DNA from: Pyropia yezoensis
Lineage: Eukaryota; Rhodophyta; Bangiophyceae; Bangiales; Bangiaceae
Direction of reading: 5' to 3'
NCBI GenBank assembly: GCA_009829735.1
Contig: CM020618.1
Span: forward strand, 22,863,346 to 22,927,345
Length of the DNA: 64,000 nucleotides
The position numbers and the translations under genes were made by a program. Under the pieces are notes generated by a model, which made no database searches, was not told the DNA's origin, and was given only the letters and a program-made list of their open reading frames with translations. This document shows positions 9,043-21,730 of this stretch, piece after piece (positions within the stretch are counted from its first letter, which is position 1; every line of letters begins with the position of its first letter).

Positions 9043-12000
9043 AAAGAGGCACGTCAACCAAGCTGGCAACGTGTGGCGTCCCCCCGCCGCCGCCCGTAGC
9101 CACCCGCCGCTAACGCAGGCGGCAACAGCCACCCATTCCCACGCTGCCGCCGGCAGCGCCAGCCGCCACAGCCGTCGGAGCGGGCCACCCGCACCCAAAC
9201 GCCAAGAGCAGCAAGTTGCCACTGCCGGCGGCGAGCGCCGCCCCCAGGTCAGCAAGCAGCCGCCCAGGGACCTCGCCACAAGCAGCCTGTCGTCAACGCT
9301 CAAAACCAGCGCCACACCCCTCGCCAGCGCCTGCAGGTGCCGCCGCCGATGTCCGCGGCGAGCGCCGCTCCCCCACCAACCAACAATCGCTGGGCGATGG
9401 CACCGACGCCACGCGCAACCGCTCAGCCGCCGCTTGCAGCGGCCCGCCGCCCCAACGGGCGGCTCCAAGCACCGACCCCGCCAACGGCAGCAGCCGCCCG
9501 CATCCAATGCAAGTGGCAGTCGCGGCCGCCAACGCCGGCGGCGCGTAGACGCACGCACCACGCAGCGACGGCTCGCCGCTGCCGCCACGAACCGCCCGCC
9601 GCCTCCGCCACCGCGTCGTCACCAGCGGGACTGTGCCACGACCTTCAAAGCGCCGCCCCCCCACCAACGAGGCGCGGAGCAGGTCATCAACTCCGCTGTC
9701 GTGTGCCCGCTGTGCCTGCCTTGCCGGGTTCCGGTTGGCTTGGCCACGAACCGCAAAACGCCGGTGCGCCGCCGAGGGGACGCGCGCCGCCACAAGGCGG
9801 CAGCTTGCGCCACACGCCCACCCCCGTCATCGCCACCCACCGCCGTCCCAAGACGATGCGGGCGCGGCCACGCCGCCAGACCGGCGCCGCCCATCACCGT
9901 CGCCACCGCTGGGCACTGGCCTTGCCCCTTGCAGCCGCCGTTCTCCGCCTCATGCTCGGGCGCACGCCGCCACCGCATCAATGGGGCGGCGCTCCCCGCC
10001 GCCGCCGGCGAAGCGCGCCACCCCTCCGCTTGTCAGACGGTCGCGGCGGCCCGCCAACGTCCCCGACGGCCGACCCAAAGAGGTCGGGCGGCGCCCGCCA
10101 GCATCGCCCACCACCCCCGTCGACGGCGGGGCAGCGGCCCGCCCTCCCCGCCCCGCCTCCAGCGCCCGTCAACTCGGGGCGGCACGCGTGCGGGCGGCGG
10201 CGCCAACAAGCAGTGGCGGCGCCCGCCCGCGGCGCCGGCCGCCGGCGCCAGCGCACCGCACCCGTGCCGCCGCCGCCCCGCCGCCGCCGCCACCGGGGAG
10301 AGCCCGCCCCGCGACCGCCCGCAGCGCCGGCGGCGACCGCGGTGGCCGGGACGAGCCACGCACCCGCACCGCGGCCGCCGCCGTCCTCACCGCCGGCGCG
10401 GGTGGTGTCGGCGGGCGCCCCCCCCACGAACAAGCGCCGGCCGCCGCGGTCTCCCGCGGCGGCAGCTCCCTGCCCGTGCTGTGCCGCCATCGCGCCGCCG
10501 TCAACAGCTGCAGCAGGCGTCGGCGGCAGAACGAAGCAGCGGCCCATTGGTGGGTGGCGGGTGGCGCGGCGAGCAGCGACGGGGAGGCGCAGGCGATCGA
10601 CGGCGAGGCTCGCAGCGAGGCAGCGACAGCACACGGAAACGTGAACGAGGTCACAGACCGAGAAGGCACACGCAGCCACGAAAAGCACAGAAGATGCGGG
10701 AAAGTCAGCACAGGCCCAGAATTGCGGTCCACTGTCCCGACGCCGCTCCCGCCCAGAAAGGCACGAACCTCCCACTCCAACCGGTACGACCCCAACATCG
10801 TAAGAGCGGAGCGACGACGCCGTGAGTCCCACCCAGAACGCCTCTCACGGGGGAAGGGGAAAACGGAAAAGCAAGCGTCAACAAAGAGACGGGAACAAAG
10901 GACACCGTACCAACAGTGGAGGAGCACCGCAAAGGCCCCTACCAGGGTGTGGTAGAGAAGCGCAACCCGGGGGGGGGAACAGCGCCTGCGTCGAGAACAC
11001 CAGCGCATGCGAGGCGGAGGCGGCCATCCACAACGGCACCGGCAGGGACGACAGCGGCGGAGACGGAACCCTCGGCGACCGCGGCAGCCCCATGAGCAGC
11101 GTGACGCCGTCGGCCACGGGCGGCACCGCCGGCGGCCGTGGCCCGGCCGGGTCGTGGCGCCGCCGGTGCGGTCGGCCGCCGCGGCGGGCGGCCGCGGTGA
11201 CGCCTGCCGGGTGGCCGACGGTGGATGGTGTCGGGTAGCCACCGCGCGCGGCGACGCCGGGGGCGGGCGGTAAAAATACGCGGCGCGGGTGGCCGTGGCC
11301 CGTCACAACGTCGGGCGGAGGGGGGGGCGACGGTAGTGCACGGTGCGGGCGTGCGCGAGCGCCGGCGCGTGCACCGGCGGGTGGGCGGGCGGGCGGGCGG
11401 GGCGGCGTGGCGCGGGCCGCGGCCGCCCGCGTGGCGGGCGCCGGCAGACGCGCCGCGCGGCGGGCGGGGGTGGCGGGAGCGGGTGCGCGGGCGGGGGCGC
11501 AACGACGGCGGCCGCGGGCGCCGGCCGTCGTGCGCGCGCGCGCGCGCTCGCCGCCGCCGCGCCGCGAGGCCGCCGTGGGTGCCCGCCGCGGCGGGTCCCG
11601 CGCCGGCGCGCATGGGGAGGGGGGAGGGGGGGAGGGGGGGGCGGCCGACGGCCTGCGCCGCGGCCGCCGCGTGCGCGCGCCCAAGCGCCGCGGGGGGGCG
11701 GCACGTGGCCGCCCGTGGCCGCCGGCGGCGGCCACCCCATCGTTTCCCTCTCCGACGGGGTGCGCCGCGGCGCCCAGCGCGCGTGGCGCGTGTGGGAGGG
11801 CGCGGGGGCGTGCACCGGCACAGCGCCGCCCCCTCCCGCCACCCGCGTCTCGAACGCTCCTGAGCTACCACGCTCCGCGGCGGCTGCCAGTCGCCGGCGC
11901 GCTGCCCTCCCCCCCTCCCTCCCCCACGCATGGACAACGCGCTCGCGCGCGCGGCACGCCGCGCCCTCTTTTTTTTTTTTTTTTTTTTCGCGCGCCGGCC

Positions 12001-12396
12001 GGCAGGCCACAACGGGCGTTGGCGGGGCGGCCCCGGCCGTCTGCCGTGGCTGGGGGGTGCCGCGGCGGGTGCGTACACGACAGCCGGTCGGGTCGGCCTT
12101 GGTCGCCAGCATTCGCCCAGCCCAGTCGTTGCGAGGCAGTGGTGGAGGCCAGTGAGGCGCGCCGCGCCGGTAGGGACTGTCGACGCGAGTGACGTTCGTT
12201 GGCACGTCGTTCGATGCTCCTTCCCCTCAATACCGGGCCGTGGTGACTAGATCGGCAGCCTGATTGCCCGGCTTCTGCCCCCGCCGTGACCGACTGCTGT
12301 GTGTGTTTGGTCCGCGGCCTACCGGCGCTGGTGTGCCCCTCCCCCCCGCCCCCCCGTCCTTTGCGGGTGCGGCCGGCGTTGAGCACCGTGGGCGTC
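9043..12396. repeat. Low-complexity G+C-rich DNA, no supported gene
   Basis: CCG-rich to about 10600, then a short more mixed stretch (10620-11100), then GC-alternating sequence with GCGC runs to about 12240. It includes a homopolymer of 20 T (11969-11988). Long ORFs occur in all frames but show no recognisable domain. The last 150 bp would be the 5' flank of the RPN2 fragment. Confidence 0.6.
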
Positions 12397-12988
12397 ATGG
12401 TGGCTGCCGTCGTGCCCAGCAGCGCGGCCGCTGCGCTGTCCCTGTTGGAGGAGCCAGAGTCGGAGCTGCAGTCCCACGCGCTGCGCTCCCTCGACGTCAT
12501 GGCCGACGTCTTTTGGCCCGAGATCTCGACGGCCGTCCCCAAGATCCAGGAGATGTCTGAGGACAGCGCCTTCGTGGACAAGAGCCTCGCCGCCCTGGTC
12601 GCTGCCAAGGTCCTCTGACACGGAGTTTGCCAAGACGCTCCGCGCTCGCTGCATTGACGACTACATTGCGCGGATGGTGGCGGAGGAGACGGCCGCCGCC
12701 GAGACGTCGGCGTCTGCCGTGGGCAACGGCATCGCGGATGAGGCGGTGTTGCCGCCAAAGCAGCTGCAGGCAGAGATGAAGGCGGTCTTTGAGCGCGTCG
12801 TGGAGGAGTGCATCTCATCGGGGCGTGTGCGGGAGGCGATTGGCATGTCGCTCGACGCGCGCCACCTGGACTGTGTGGAGGCGGCCATCACCCGTGGCTG
12901 CAAGGAACAACAAGAGCGGGCCGATGCTCTGGGCTACTGCTTTTCGTGTGCACAGGTACGCGTCGTGAGGAGGTGGCGAGTCGCGTGA
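12397..12988 (+). pseudogene. N-terminal fragment of 26S proteasome subunit RPN2/PSMD1, internally deleted
   Basis: RPN2 is the large scaffold subunit of the proteasome base. From ATG 12397 the translation follows the family's N-terminus: SLLEEPESELQSHALRSLDV, then FWPEISTAVPKIQEMSED and LAALVAAKV. At 12613-12616 the sequence jumps to a different frame continuing SDTEFAKTLRARCIDDYIAR, then FERVVEECISSGRVREAIGM and RHLDCVEAAITRGC. The family's usual stretch between these parts, about two dozen residues including the YHLG..YALGAG region, is missing, so an internal deletion has also broken the frame (TGA at 12616). The coding match ends at about 12955 in CACAG/GTACGC, a plausible splice donor, but no later exon was found. 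It is a non-functional copy or a sequence with an assembly gap; only the family assignment is firm. Confidence 0.75.
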
Positions 12989-14266
12989 TGTATCTTTTCT
13001 GCTCGATTGGGGGAGTGTGTATTGACCCCCCGCTTCCAGTAGGGCACCTCCGCACACAGCCCCACCGCCCCATCCGCTGTCACCATCCTGCCGACGGTGG
13101 TGCCGCCGCAGCCGCCGCCCCCCCCCGCCCCCCCCCGCGGCGCCGCCCAACCTCCCCCCCCCCCCCCCCCCCCACGCCACCCGCCGCCGCCGGTCACGCA
13201 CGACCCCCACCGCCGTGCTTGGCTGGGTGACGGTCCCCGTCTCAGACGCCCTCCCCCCGGACGGGTAGACGCGCTCCATTGCGGCGGTGGTGGTCCCCCT
13301 CCCCCCCCCCTCCCCCCCCCCCCGGCACCTGCCAGAGCGGCACACTCACCGCCACCGACACACTCTCCCGCCCCGCGTCGGTGCCGCCCCGCGGTCGGAC
13401 CCCGCGGCCGAGCCGTCCGCAACGAGCGCCGCGAGCGCGTGCGGCACACCCACAGCGCCTGCCGTCGACGCGGATCCGACCGCGAGGCGGCGCCAGCCGA
13501 GCCACCCGCCCCTTGGGGATCGCCGACGGCACCGATCCAAGTGCCAAGGTGCTGCTCGCCTTAGTGCGGCAGTCTTGTTCCACATCAAGTGGCGGGCGGG
13601 CGCATCCCACCCGAGATTCCGAGAGATCCCTCCCACTTGCCTTTCGTTCCCGTCCGTCGAAGAGCGGAACAGTGCGCCAGTGCCCTGTCTGCGTCGATGG
13701 GTCACTCGGATCTGACCAGTTTGCATGAGACGGACGCACGACAGCCACGACAGGTCCAACTGAAGACACTTGGGCTTCCATCAGACCAAGAAATACGACC
13801 TTCGTACGCATTTACACATCCGATCTTGGAGATACACCGCGAAAGGTGAGCCAGGCGGAAGACAAGTGTGCCCAGCAGGCAAAGACGTCGATTTGAATGA
13901 ACAGCAATCACGCAAAAAAGAAGCTCAATTAGACAATCATGACTGTTAAGACAAATGATACGAGGGCTACATGGTGCACTTTCGCCATTACTTCATCACC
14001 ATTGTAGTTCCTGTGCACTGCTGTTCTTGTCCACATCGGCCAAATTTCAGAAAACTGCAGTACTCAGCTCGGCAGGTGCGGCGGAGAACCACGGGCTGTC
14101 ACCGAGCACCCGAACGAAGTGGCCACGGTTGCTCCGTAGCGCTGACAGCATTTGGTCCATCTGCTGTGAGATATTTCCCGTCCGTTCAGTCTTCGAGACC
14201 GGCCATACCCCTTCGTTGCCCAGCTGTCTTGTGTGCACGCCTTTGTGCAGCTGGCGGCTTGCACCA
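12989..14266. other. Gene-free stretch with C-runs then mixed sequence
   Basis: 13080-13330 contains long C homopolymers and CCG repeats. 13560-14266 is balanced in composition. No ORF here resembles a known protein and no RNA gene was recognised. The last part is probably the 5' flank of the Crinkler/RHS-like gene. Confidence 0.5.
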
Positions 14267-17200
14267 TGACGCCCCATCATCCCACTGCCTTCTGTGTCCC
14301 TGACGCGCGTGGTCGTACGCTTGTGTCGCCGCCGGTACCCAGGTCCCGTGCATCCTTCCGACCAACGCCCCACCTCCCCCGCTATGGTCATCCTTTTGTC
14401 GGAGTTGGTAGAGCTCTGCTGTGGACTCCGGTCATGTGCTCTGCGCAACCTGGAGATGCGGGACGCAATGCGGACCAGCAGTTTTCCGAGGAAAAATTCA
14501 AGAAGCTGCAAGAGGACTTCAAGAGGCTGCAGGAGGAGCTCAACAAAGTGACGATAAAGAAGGCGCCCAAGCACCATCAGGTATAAGAATTGGTCGAGGG
14601 CGTCTCTGAGTAGAGTGTCTCCGTGCAGTTTGTCGAGGGCTGGGACTGCGTTTGACGGACGCTGGTCTTTCTGACAGATGGTCTACTCTCCGCTGGACCG
14701 CATGCTCTCTCCCATTGTCTTCCCGGCTCGATTCCCTTCTTGTCATCTGCAGGGCGTATCGACTACACCTTCCTTCCCTGGACCAGTTTGTCGTCTGCTT
14801 CAGCGTCTTGGGCAGGCGCGATTCGACTTCTCGCTCCTTGAAGGGGACGCCGAGCTCCCACAAGATGTCTGGACGCCTCCCGACTTTGACGTCATCTTCC
14901 AGCCCAACCCAAGGTCTACAGTCGACTGGGACAAGCGGAAGGCGATGGGAGACGCCTTTTTGGAGCGCATTGAACTACTCGCGTTCCAGGGTGGTGGCGA
15001 TCGGAAGACGGCACCCGGACGCATGCCCTTGCTCTACGTACTGGCCTCGAGTGGACGTGGGAAGACTGAGGCCCTCCGCACGGTCGCTATGTGCGCCTCT
15101 TCCGACGCTGATATGCCGGACCCCGCGAGGTCTCCCGTCGTTGTCCTGGGTGTGAGCTTCAACGGCAGCTTCCCCGTGCTACCCGCCGAGGAGGCCTGCA
15201 CCAAGTTCCCTGGCGGCTACTACCTTCTGCTGTACGTGCGGCTGCTGTATTGCGAGCTGGCCAAGATTGGGTGGAAGCCCTCCTTTGTCAAGTTCATGAA
15301 GACCTTCTACACTGGGCTGAAGAGCGAGCACACGGGGGTAGAGGGCGAGTACACCCCGGACGACGTAGAAGAGGAGGCACGCAGCATGATTGTTCGCAAG
15401 ATGTCCCTAGCCGGTCCTGGGACGCGGTTGGTGCTGCTCGTGGACGAGCTTGGGTTGCTGTCGACCTCGATGTCCGGGGCCAATGTGTGCGACAAGCTGA
15501 AGAAAGACATCAAGTACCCCATCCGCAGCGAAGCGTGCGCCTTGGCTGACGACAGTGACGGTGTAGCCATCTTCTCGTCGCTGGACCGGGCCCTGATGAT
15601 TGCAGAGCAGACGGCGTCGGGGCGCCGCGCCAAGATGGTGCGCAGCATTGACCCTCCCAAGTTTGCAGAGCTATTCATCACGATGAGCAACGCCTTGTGG
15701 TCCAGGCCCCGCAAGGCCGACGACGAGCTGGCTGTATCGGTGGGATCGACGCGGCTCAAGATGAAAGTGACGGACTGCGCGGAAGTCTACGCTCTGATGG
15801 CGGGGTCCAGCTGGCGTGCCGGTGCCCTGACTGCTTTGGCTCTCAAGAATGTGCGCAAGCTGGACTTCTTTGACGTTGTGGAAGCGGTCAATACGGGCAT
15901 CTCATCGGGGCGGTCTGCGAGTGCCTATGTAGTTGGCGCTGGAAGCGCCAGCAAGCCTGCACAAGGCAACCCCCAACGCCTGCCGCCGGACCTGCGGTCG
16001 GCACCCCCGGAGTTCCGTGATGCGGTGCTGGCGGCCGTTTTTGTCGCCATGAAGGTGCGCGCAGACGATCTCGTGTTGCCGCGTCCTTTCACGGGCGGTC
16101 ACCTCGGGGCGTCAACTGGTGGACGAGGCGGAGCAGAACGCGAGGCGCCTGCAGCTGGTGCTTCCTCCGCGCTTGGTGTTGATACAGCCTTTTTGGAGGA
16201 CGGAGCTGATGTTGTTCCCGCTGATCGCACTGCTGACGCGGCCATCATCTCGCGTGCAGCTGATGCGCGCCCGTCGGACCAGCGAGACAAGACCAAGGAG
16301 GAGGAGGAGGAAGTGCGCAAGGAGCGTGACGCCGTGGCTTTGGCTGAGTACGAGCGGTGGCGAAACCTGTCTGTTTGAGATCTCACCTGGGGTGATGCAC
16401 GTGCTTTGGCCTACATCACTGCAGGGGGCGACATGACCTTTGTGCCGGGCTTGACCGGATTGGACGCCGTCGCAGGCGTGACTGCCGAGTGCACACCCTC
16501 TGCCCTCATGGATGCGTTCAAGATGGTCGTCGACGTTGTTGTTGAGCAGGCGGAGGACGCCCCGATTGACCTGGATGACGCCTCGCCCTCCCAGGAGACG
16601 GCCCGCAAGACGCTGGTCGGAGCCAAATGGGAGGAACTGGTCATGTACGCCGAGTACCTGCGCTCCATTTGCCGTGCCCGATTCCCAACGGCCTACTCTT
16701 CCGTGACCCTGCTGGAGCTGCTTGGGATTGGTGCCGCCTACGTCGGCGAAGACCGCATTGTGCGGGACGTGCGCGTGAACGCCTCGGTCGCGCACAAGGA
16801 GGTACGGCGGCTGGCTGGCAAAGTGGGCAACTTCACCCGGCAGCCAGATACCGTGATGGATCTTCTGCGGCGTGCGCGGAGCTTTCCCAAGCAGGTGTCG
16901 AGGACGGTGTTCCTTTTGCCCAACAACTTCAAGCTTGACGGCGTGTTCTTCCTCGTGGGGCCAGACGGTCCTGTCGCAGTCTGGGTCCAGGCCAAGAAGC
17001 GTGGCGCCACCGCCCTGCCAGACAGCAACCCGGTGACCATCCTGCGGAAGCTGCACAAGGATGAGTCCAAGTTGGTGGAGCTGTTTGGCGGCCAGGACGA
17101 GTACGACTATTGGCTGCCGCGCTCTTGCTACTTGCACGTGGTTGACAATGAGCTGACTAAGCCTGACAAGAACGAGCATCCAGCTGCCGGCGCGTGGACG

Positions 17201-17314
17201 GAGCGCGCCATCATCCGGACCCGTACGGACCTTCCGCTCCTCTTGGGAAGGACGGTGTACAGCTTGGGCAGACTCCTTGCCCTTGTAAGCGGGCAGGACG
17301 TCTTCTCTGATTGA
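14267..17314 (+). pseudogene. Crinkler/RHS-like P-loop NTPase with C-terminal PD-(D/E)XK nuclease domain, interrupted
   Basis: Probable exon 1 ends with a Lys/Glu-rich coiled coil (FSEEKFKKLQEDFKRLQEEL) and HHQ/GTATAAG, a good donor; the acceptor TTTCTGACAG at 14677 continues in phase. The second exon encodes an NTPase with Walker A SSGRGKTE (15041-15070) and Walker B LVLLVDELG (about 15430-15450). After a single in-frame TGA (16376-16378, plausibly CGA) the frame continues with WEELVMYAEYLRSICRARF, SSVTLLELLGI and a nuclease core FKLDGVFFL...VWVQAKK (16928-17000), giving the D...QxK signature. NTPase plus restriction-like nuclease is the described Crinkler/RHS layout; some relatives are secreted effectors, others transposon-associated. 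Between about 16090 and 16260 another frame shows better third-position G/C, so a frameshift pair is possible. The exon 1 start is uncertain and no signal peptide was seen. Confidence 0.65.
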
Positions 17315-17320
17315 GGCTTC

Positions 17321-18025
17321 ATGGCGACGTGGCGGAAGCGCGGGCCCCACCCCACCAGATGGGTAGGCGGTTGTGGCTTCGGTCGTGGTGGCGGCGGCGA
17401 CGGCGGCGGGGCCGTCGCGCGGGCGCACCTGAACGCCGCCCTGCGGGCGGATGCGGTGCAGGCGCTGAGGGGGCTGGTCGACGCCGCCGCCGATGCCGCG
17501 GCGGTGCACCCCGGCGGCGGCGGCAGCGGCGGTGGTGGTGGTGGTGGCGGCGGCGGTGGTGGCGGTTGTGGTGGCGGCGGGTGGGGCGTGCCCCCCCCCC
17601 CCCCGCCCCCCCCAGTCGCCCTCCCCCTCCCCGCCGTGCCCGTGCGGCACGTGCTGTGGGTGCTGACGCGGGCCTTCCTCGTCGACTTTCTCCCCTGGCG
17701 GCTGGGCGGCGCCTAGCTGGATGACCTCTCCCGCCTCGTCGTGCGCTCCATTGGGGGCGATGCCGCCGCCCGCGGGCGGGCTGTGGCAGCAGGTGCGCCG
17801 GCGTGGCCGCGGCATTCGCGGCCGACCCCGCCTGCCCTGCGGTGCTGGGCGGCGGCGCCCGACGCGCCGGCGGGGTGGCGGGTGGCCGCCGCCGACCTGT
17901 TGTCGCTACTCGCGGCGGGGGCGGCGGCGGAGCGGGTGGAGTGGGGCTGGGCGGGGGGGGGGTGGCGGGGCGCGCCGCCCCTGTCGCTCTCCTCCTCGGG
18001 GGCGGGGGCGGGGGCGGGGGATTGA
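17321..18025 (+). pseudogene. Possible degraded ORF of unknown function, Gly-rich
   Basis: One frame is open from ATG 17321 across 235 codons except for a TAG at 17714-17716. It encodes helix-prone segments (RAHLNAALRADAVQALRGLV; VRHVLWVLTRAFLVDFLPW; LDDLSRLVVRSIGG; WRVAAADLLSLLAAGAAAE) around a poly-Gly tract with long G and C runs. No family was recognised. The periodic hydrophobic content is more gene-like than the surrounding simple sequence, but chance openness in G+C-rich DNA is a real alternative. Confidence 0.25.
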
Positions 18026-19369
18026 GAGTGCTTCAGAAAAGTTTGTTGATAGGTCCCTGACTCGTGTTGTACGCCGTGAGAGCGCCTGATTGCAGATGTC
18101 AGCGCCATGCGCCACACGCCGCTACAACGCGTTTCGGCAAGGCATAAAAACTTTTTTCAAAGTGTTCTCATCTGACTAAACCGATGACGCTGAGCACGCG
18201 TATGTGCTCAGAAACTGTCGCAAACGATGGGAAGTGGGTCATAGGGGCCCCCAAAGTTGCCATTCTGGGCAGGTAGCACAGACAGGCCGTCCAACGCCCC
18301 ACAGTGCTCTCACCCTATAAAACCTACATCTGTCAGATCTATACAGTATACCAAGTTACCTCAACAGCTTTTTCCATTCTCACCGGCACTGTGGGCGCGT
18401 CCAGCTGCGCCACAGTGCCCACCACCCCCTCTGCAGTCAGTCAGTCGCCAATATGTGGACTCCAGTGTGCTTTCTTTGCAGTATTATGTCACCATAGCCA
18501 CCAGGTACCTGTGCCCTCAGGGTTCACTGAAAAAAGTAGACCCATAAAGCTCACAATCGCTCGGAGGGGGCGCTTATAGCGCTTCACCCACCCACCCTAC
18601 CCAGAATCAGCTATCTCTTCCCCCCGTGGGGCTCTCATGCACTTTATAGCCAGGCCCATACTGGACAACTGATGATAATGAAACAGACTGGGGGCACTTT
18701 CTTGCGCTGTATGCACAAACGGTTGCGTCTCGCTGGCGCATAGACCTTCAGGGATGATCAAAAAGTCATAGCGAACGGTGCTTCACCGTCACAGGCGCCC
18801 CCGAGCTGCGGAACCCAGGGGGGATGGTGAGGACATTGTGTCCGTCCATGGGGTCGTTGGGGGCTCTGCTCTAGCAGACGTCTGCAGACCCACGCTCAAG
18901 ACTGAGTAGAACAAGTAACAAAGGCTTGTGTATCCACTCGGCCTGCTGGGTGGCCGGGAAATGGTGAAGCGGGCGACAGGGCGGGGTGAAGGGGGGCGTC
19001 GGACGCCTGCGCTTCAGCCGCTGTCGACGGCAGTTGTAAGTGGCTGACCAGGTTACTCGCCGAGTCAAATATTATACTCGTCCATCCAGCAATGATGAAC
19101 CCGGGATACACTCCTCAGGATATATGGCTGATATCGTGTGACAGCCAATCACATCGGACGAATAGGACCGATGATTCGCCAGATAAGCCAGGAGATGTGA
19201 GCCAAGTCGGGGGTGTATGTATTGTTCTCAGTTCAATATCTCGTAGTGAAATTTTTATAGTCAAATACCTCTGTGGGCAACCAGGGTTGCTCGTCCCCAG
19301 TTGTCTTGCCGTTCCCTCCCCCTCCCCCCACCATTGCCGTCTGGCCCTGTCCTCCAACCCTTCGCCACG
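18026..19369. other. Lower-G+C stretch without recognisable gene
   Basis: The composition drops noticeably relative to both sides. No ORF longer than about 120 codons looks like a protein and no terminal repeats were found. It could be intergenic DNA or a decayed element. Confidence 0.5.
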
Positions 19370-21730
19370 AGGTGCCGGAGGGAGACGGCAGCTCGCGGCG
19401 ACGGCGGTGCCAGCCGGCCACGGCGGCGGCGGGAGGGGGGGGGAGCGGTAGGCCGCGGCGGCGGGGGAGGGGAGGGCGGTAGCACGCCGGCAGCGGCCAG
19501 CCGAACCGACCGGCGGCGCAGCCGCCGGTCGGCGGCAGCCCGCCGCGGCGGCGGCGAGGGAGGGGGCAGCGGCACGCGGCGGCGGCCGTAGCCAGCCGCC
19601 AGCGGCAGCCCGTGGCGGCCGGGGGGGGGCGGGCAGGAGCGCGTCGGCGGCGGCCAGCCGCCCCGACCAGCGGCGGCAGCCGGCCGCGGCGGCAGCGAGG
19701 GAGGGGGCGGCGACGCGCGGCGGCGGCAGATGGCCGCGGCGGCGGCGGGGGGGGGGGGGGCGGCAGGCCACGGCGGCGGGGGGGGGGGCAGTAGCGCGTC
19801 GGCGGCGACCAGCTGCCCCGGCCGGCGGCGGCAGCCGGCCGCGGCGACAGCGAGTGAGGGGGCGGTGACGCACGCCGTCGGCGGCGGGTCGCCGCACCAG
19901 ACACAGGGGGCGGCGGCAGCCAGCAGCAGGTGCCAGCCGCCAGCGACAGCGGGCGGCAGCAGACAGCGGCGGCAGGCGGCGGCGTCGGCGGCGACGGGGG
20001 CGGACCGGCCGCCTGCTGATGCGAGGGTGGGTGGCGGCAGCGTGCGGCTGGGCCGGTGGGCCATCCTGTCCGGTCGGGGAGGCGGCAGCAGCGGACCGCA
20101 GCAGCCAGCCGCCGGCCACGAACCGCGGCAGCCGAGGGCGGCGGTGGTGGCGGCAAGGGCGGGGCCAGCAGCGGCAGGCGGCAGCGGCTGCCGGCGGCGA
20201 GCAACGGCCGCAGCCGGCGGCGGCCACGCTAGGGGTGACAGAGGCGGCCGCGGCGGCCGCCAGCCGGCAGCGGTGACGGCAGCAGCATGCGGCAAGCGGA
20301 CGCCAGCGAGAGTGGCGGCTGGGACAGCAGCCCGCGACGGTGGCGAGGGCGGGGGAGGCGGCAGTGACAGCGGCCGCGGCGGCGGCACCGACATCCGAAG
20401 GCGGCGGTGGCGGGGGCAGCCGACCGCGCGGGAGGCGGCCGCGGGGGCGGGGCAGCCGCGGCGGCGGCGGCGGCAGCGGGGGCGCGCGCATGCGCTGGCG
20501 GCGATGGCGGAGGCGGGGGCGGCGGCCCGGGCGCGCGCGGCCGCCTGCAGCTACAGCGGGGTCGGGCGCGGCGGCGAGGGCAGCCATCGGCAGCGCCGGG
20601 GGGGGGGGGGGCAGCCATGTGTCGCGGCAGCGGCGGCGAGGGCCGGGCCCGTCCACCGCGACGGCGGCGGCGGGGGCCGGGGAGGAGGCAGCCGCCCGAG
20701 GCGGGGCGGGGGCAGGGGAGGGGGACCGCCACGGCAGGGGTGGCAGCAGCCGACGGCTACCGGCGGGGGCGGTAGCTGGCGCAGCAGGCCGTAGCGGCGG
20801 CGGCAGCAGTGGGGGCGGTTGGGACAGCCGGCCGCGGCAGCGGCTGGGGCGCGGGCGGGGATTGCCGCGGCGGGCGCGGCAGCAGCCGGCGGACGCGGCG
20901 GCGGGGACGGCCACCCGCGGCGGCGGCGGCAGCGGCGGCGGCAGGGGCGGGGGTAGCCGGTAGGCAGGGGGGGCGGGGGCGGCCACGGCAGCGGCGGCGG
21001 TGGTAGTGGCGGGGAGGGCTGGGCAGCCGCCCGCGGTTACGGTTGCGGCCGGGACGGGGTTAGCCGCGGCGGGGGCGACCGAAGCCGGCGGCAGCCGGCG
21101 GTAGCGGCGGCGGGGGCAGCCGGCTACGCTGGCGGCGGCAGCGGCCGGGGCGGGCGCAGCCAGCCGCGTCGGCGGCAGTGGTGGAGGCGTGGGCGGCGGG
21201 AAAGGCCACCCGCAGCAACGGCCGCGGCAGCGGAGGCAGGGGCAGCCGCCTGCGGCGGCGGCGTGGGGCGGGAGCGGAGCGGCCGCGCGCGGCGGTGGGG
21301 GGGCCGGAGGCAGCCACCCGCGCCGCGGCCGGCCACGGGAGCGGAAACAGCCGTGCGCTGCGGGAAAGGGGAGGGGCGGGAGCCACCCACGGCGGCGGCC
21401 AGGGGCAGGAGCGGGAGCACCCGCGCGTGGCGAGGGGGGGGGCGGCGGTAGCCGGCGGCGGCGGCGGCGGTGGGGGCAGGGCCGGGGGGGGCGGCAGCCG
21501 CGGCGGGGGCGGCGGCAGCCGAGGGTCGCAGCAGCGGGGGCACCCGGCCGCGACCGCGGCGGCGCGGGGGGGGCCGAGGCCGCCGCCTGCGGCGGCGGTG
21601 GCGGCGGAGGCAGCGGCGGCGGCAGTCGGCGGCGGCAGTGGCGGGGGCGGGGACGACGGAAGCCGGCGGCCGCCAGTGGGGGTGGTGGCCGGCCGCGGCG
21701 GCGGCGGCGGCGGCGGCAGCTGTCCCGCTC
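19370..21730. repeat. GGC-rich low-complexity block
   Basis: The plus strand consists of imperfect GGC/GGCA repeats with long G-runs; the complementary strand reads as Pro/Arg/Ala-rich ORFs up to about 900 codons, which are artefacts of composition. Closely spaced G-runs make G-quadruplex formation on the plus strand likely. No gene is supported. Confidence 0.7.
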
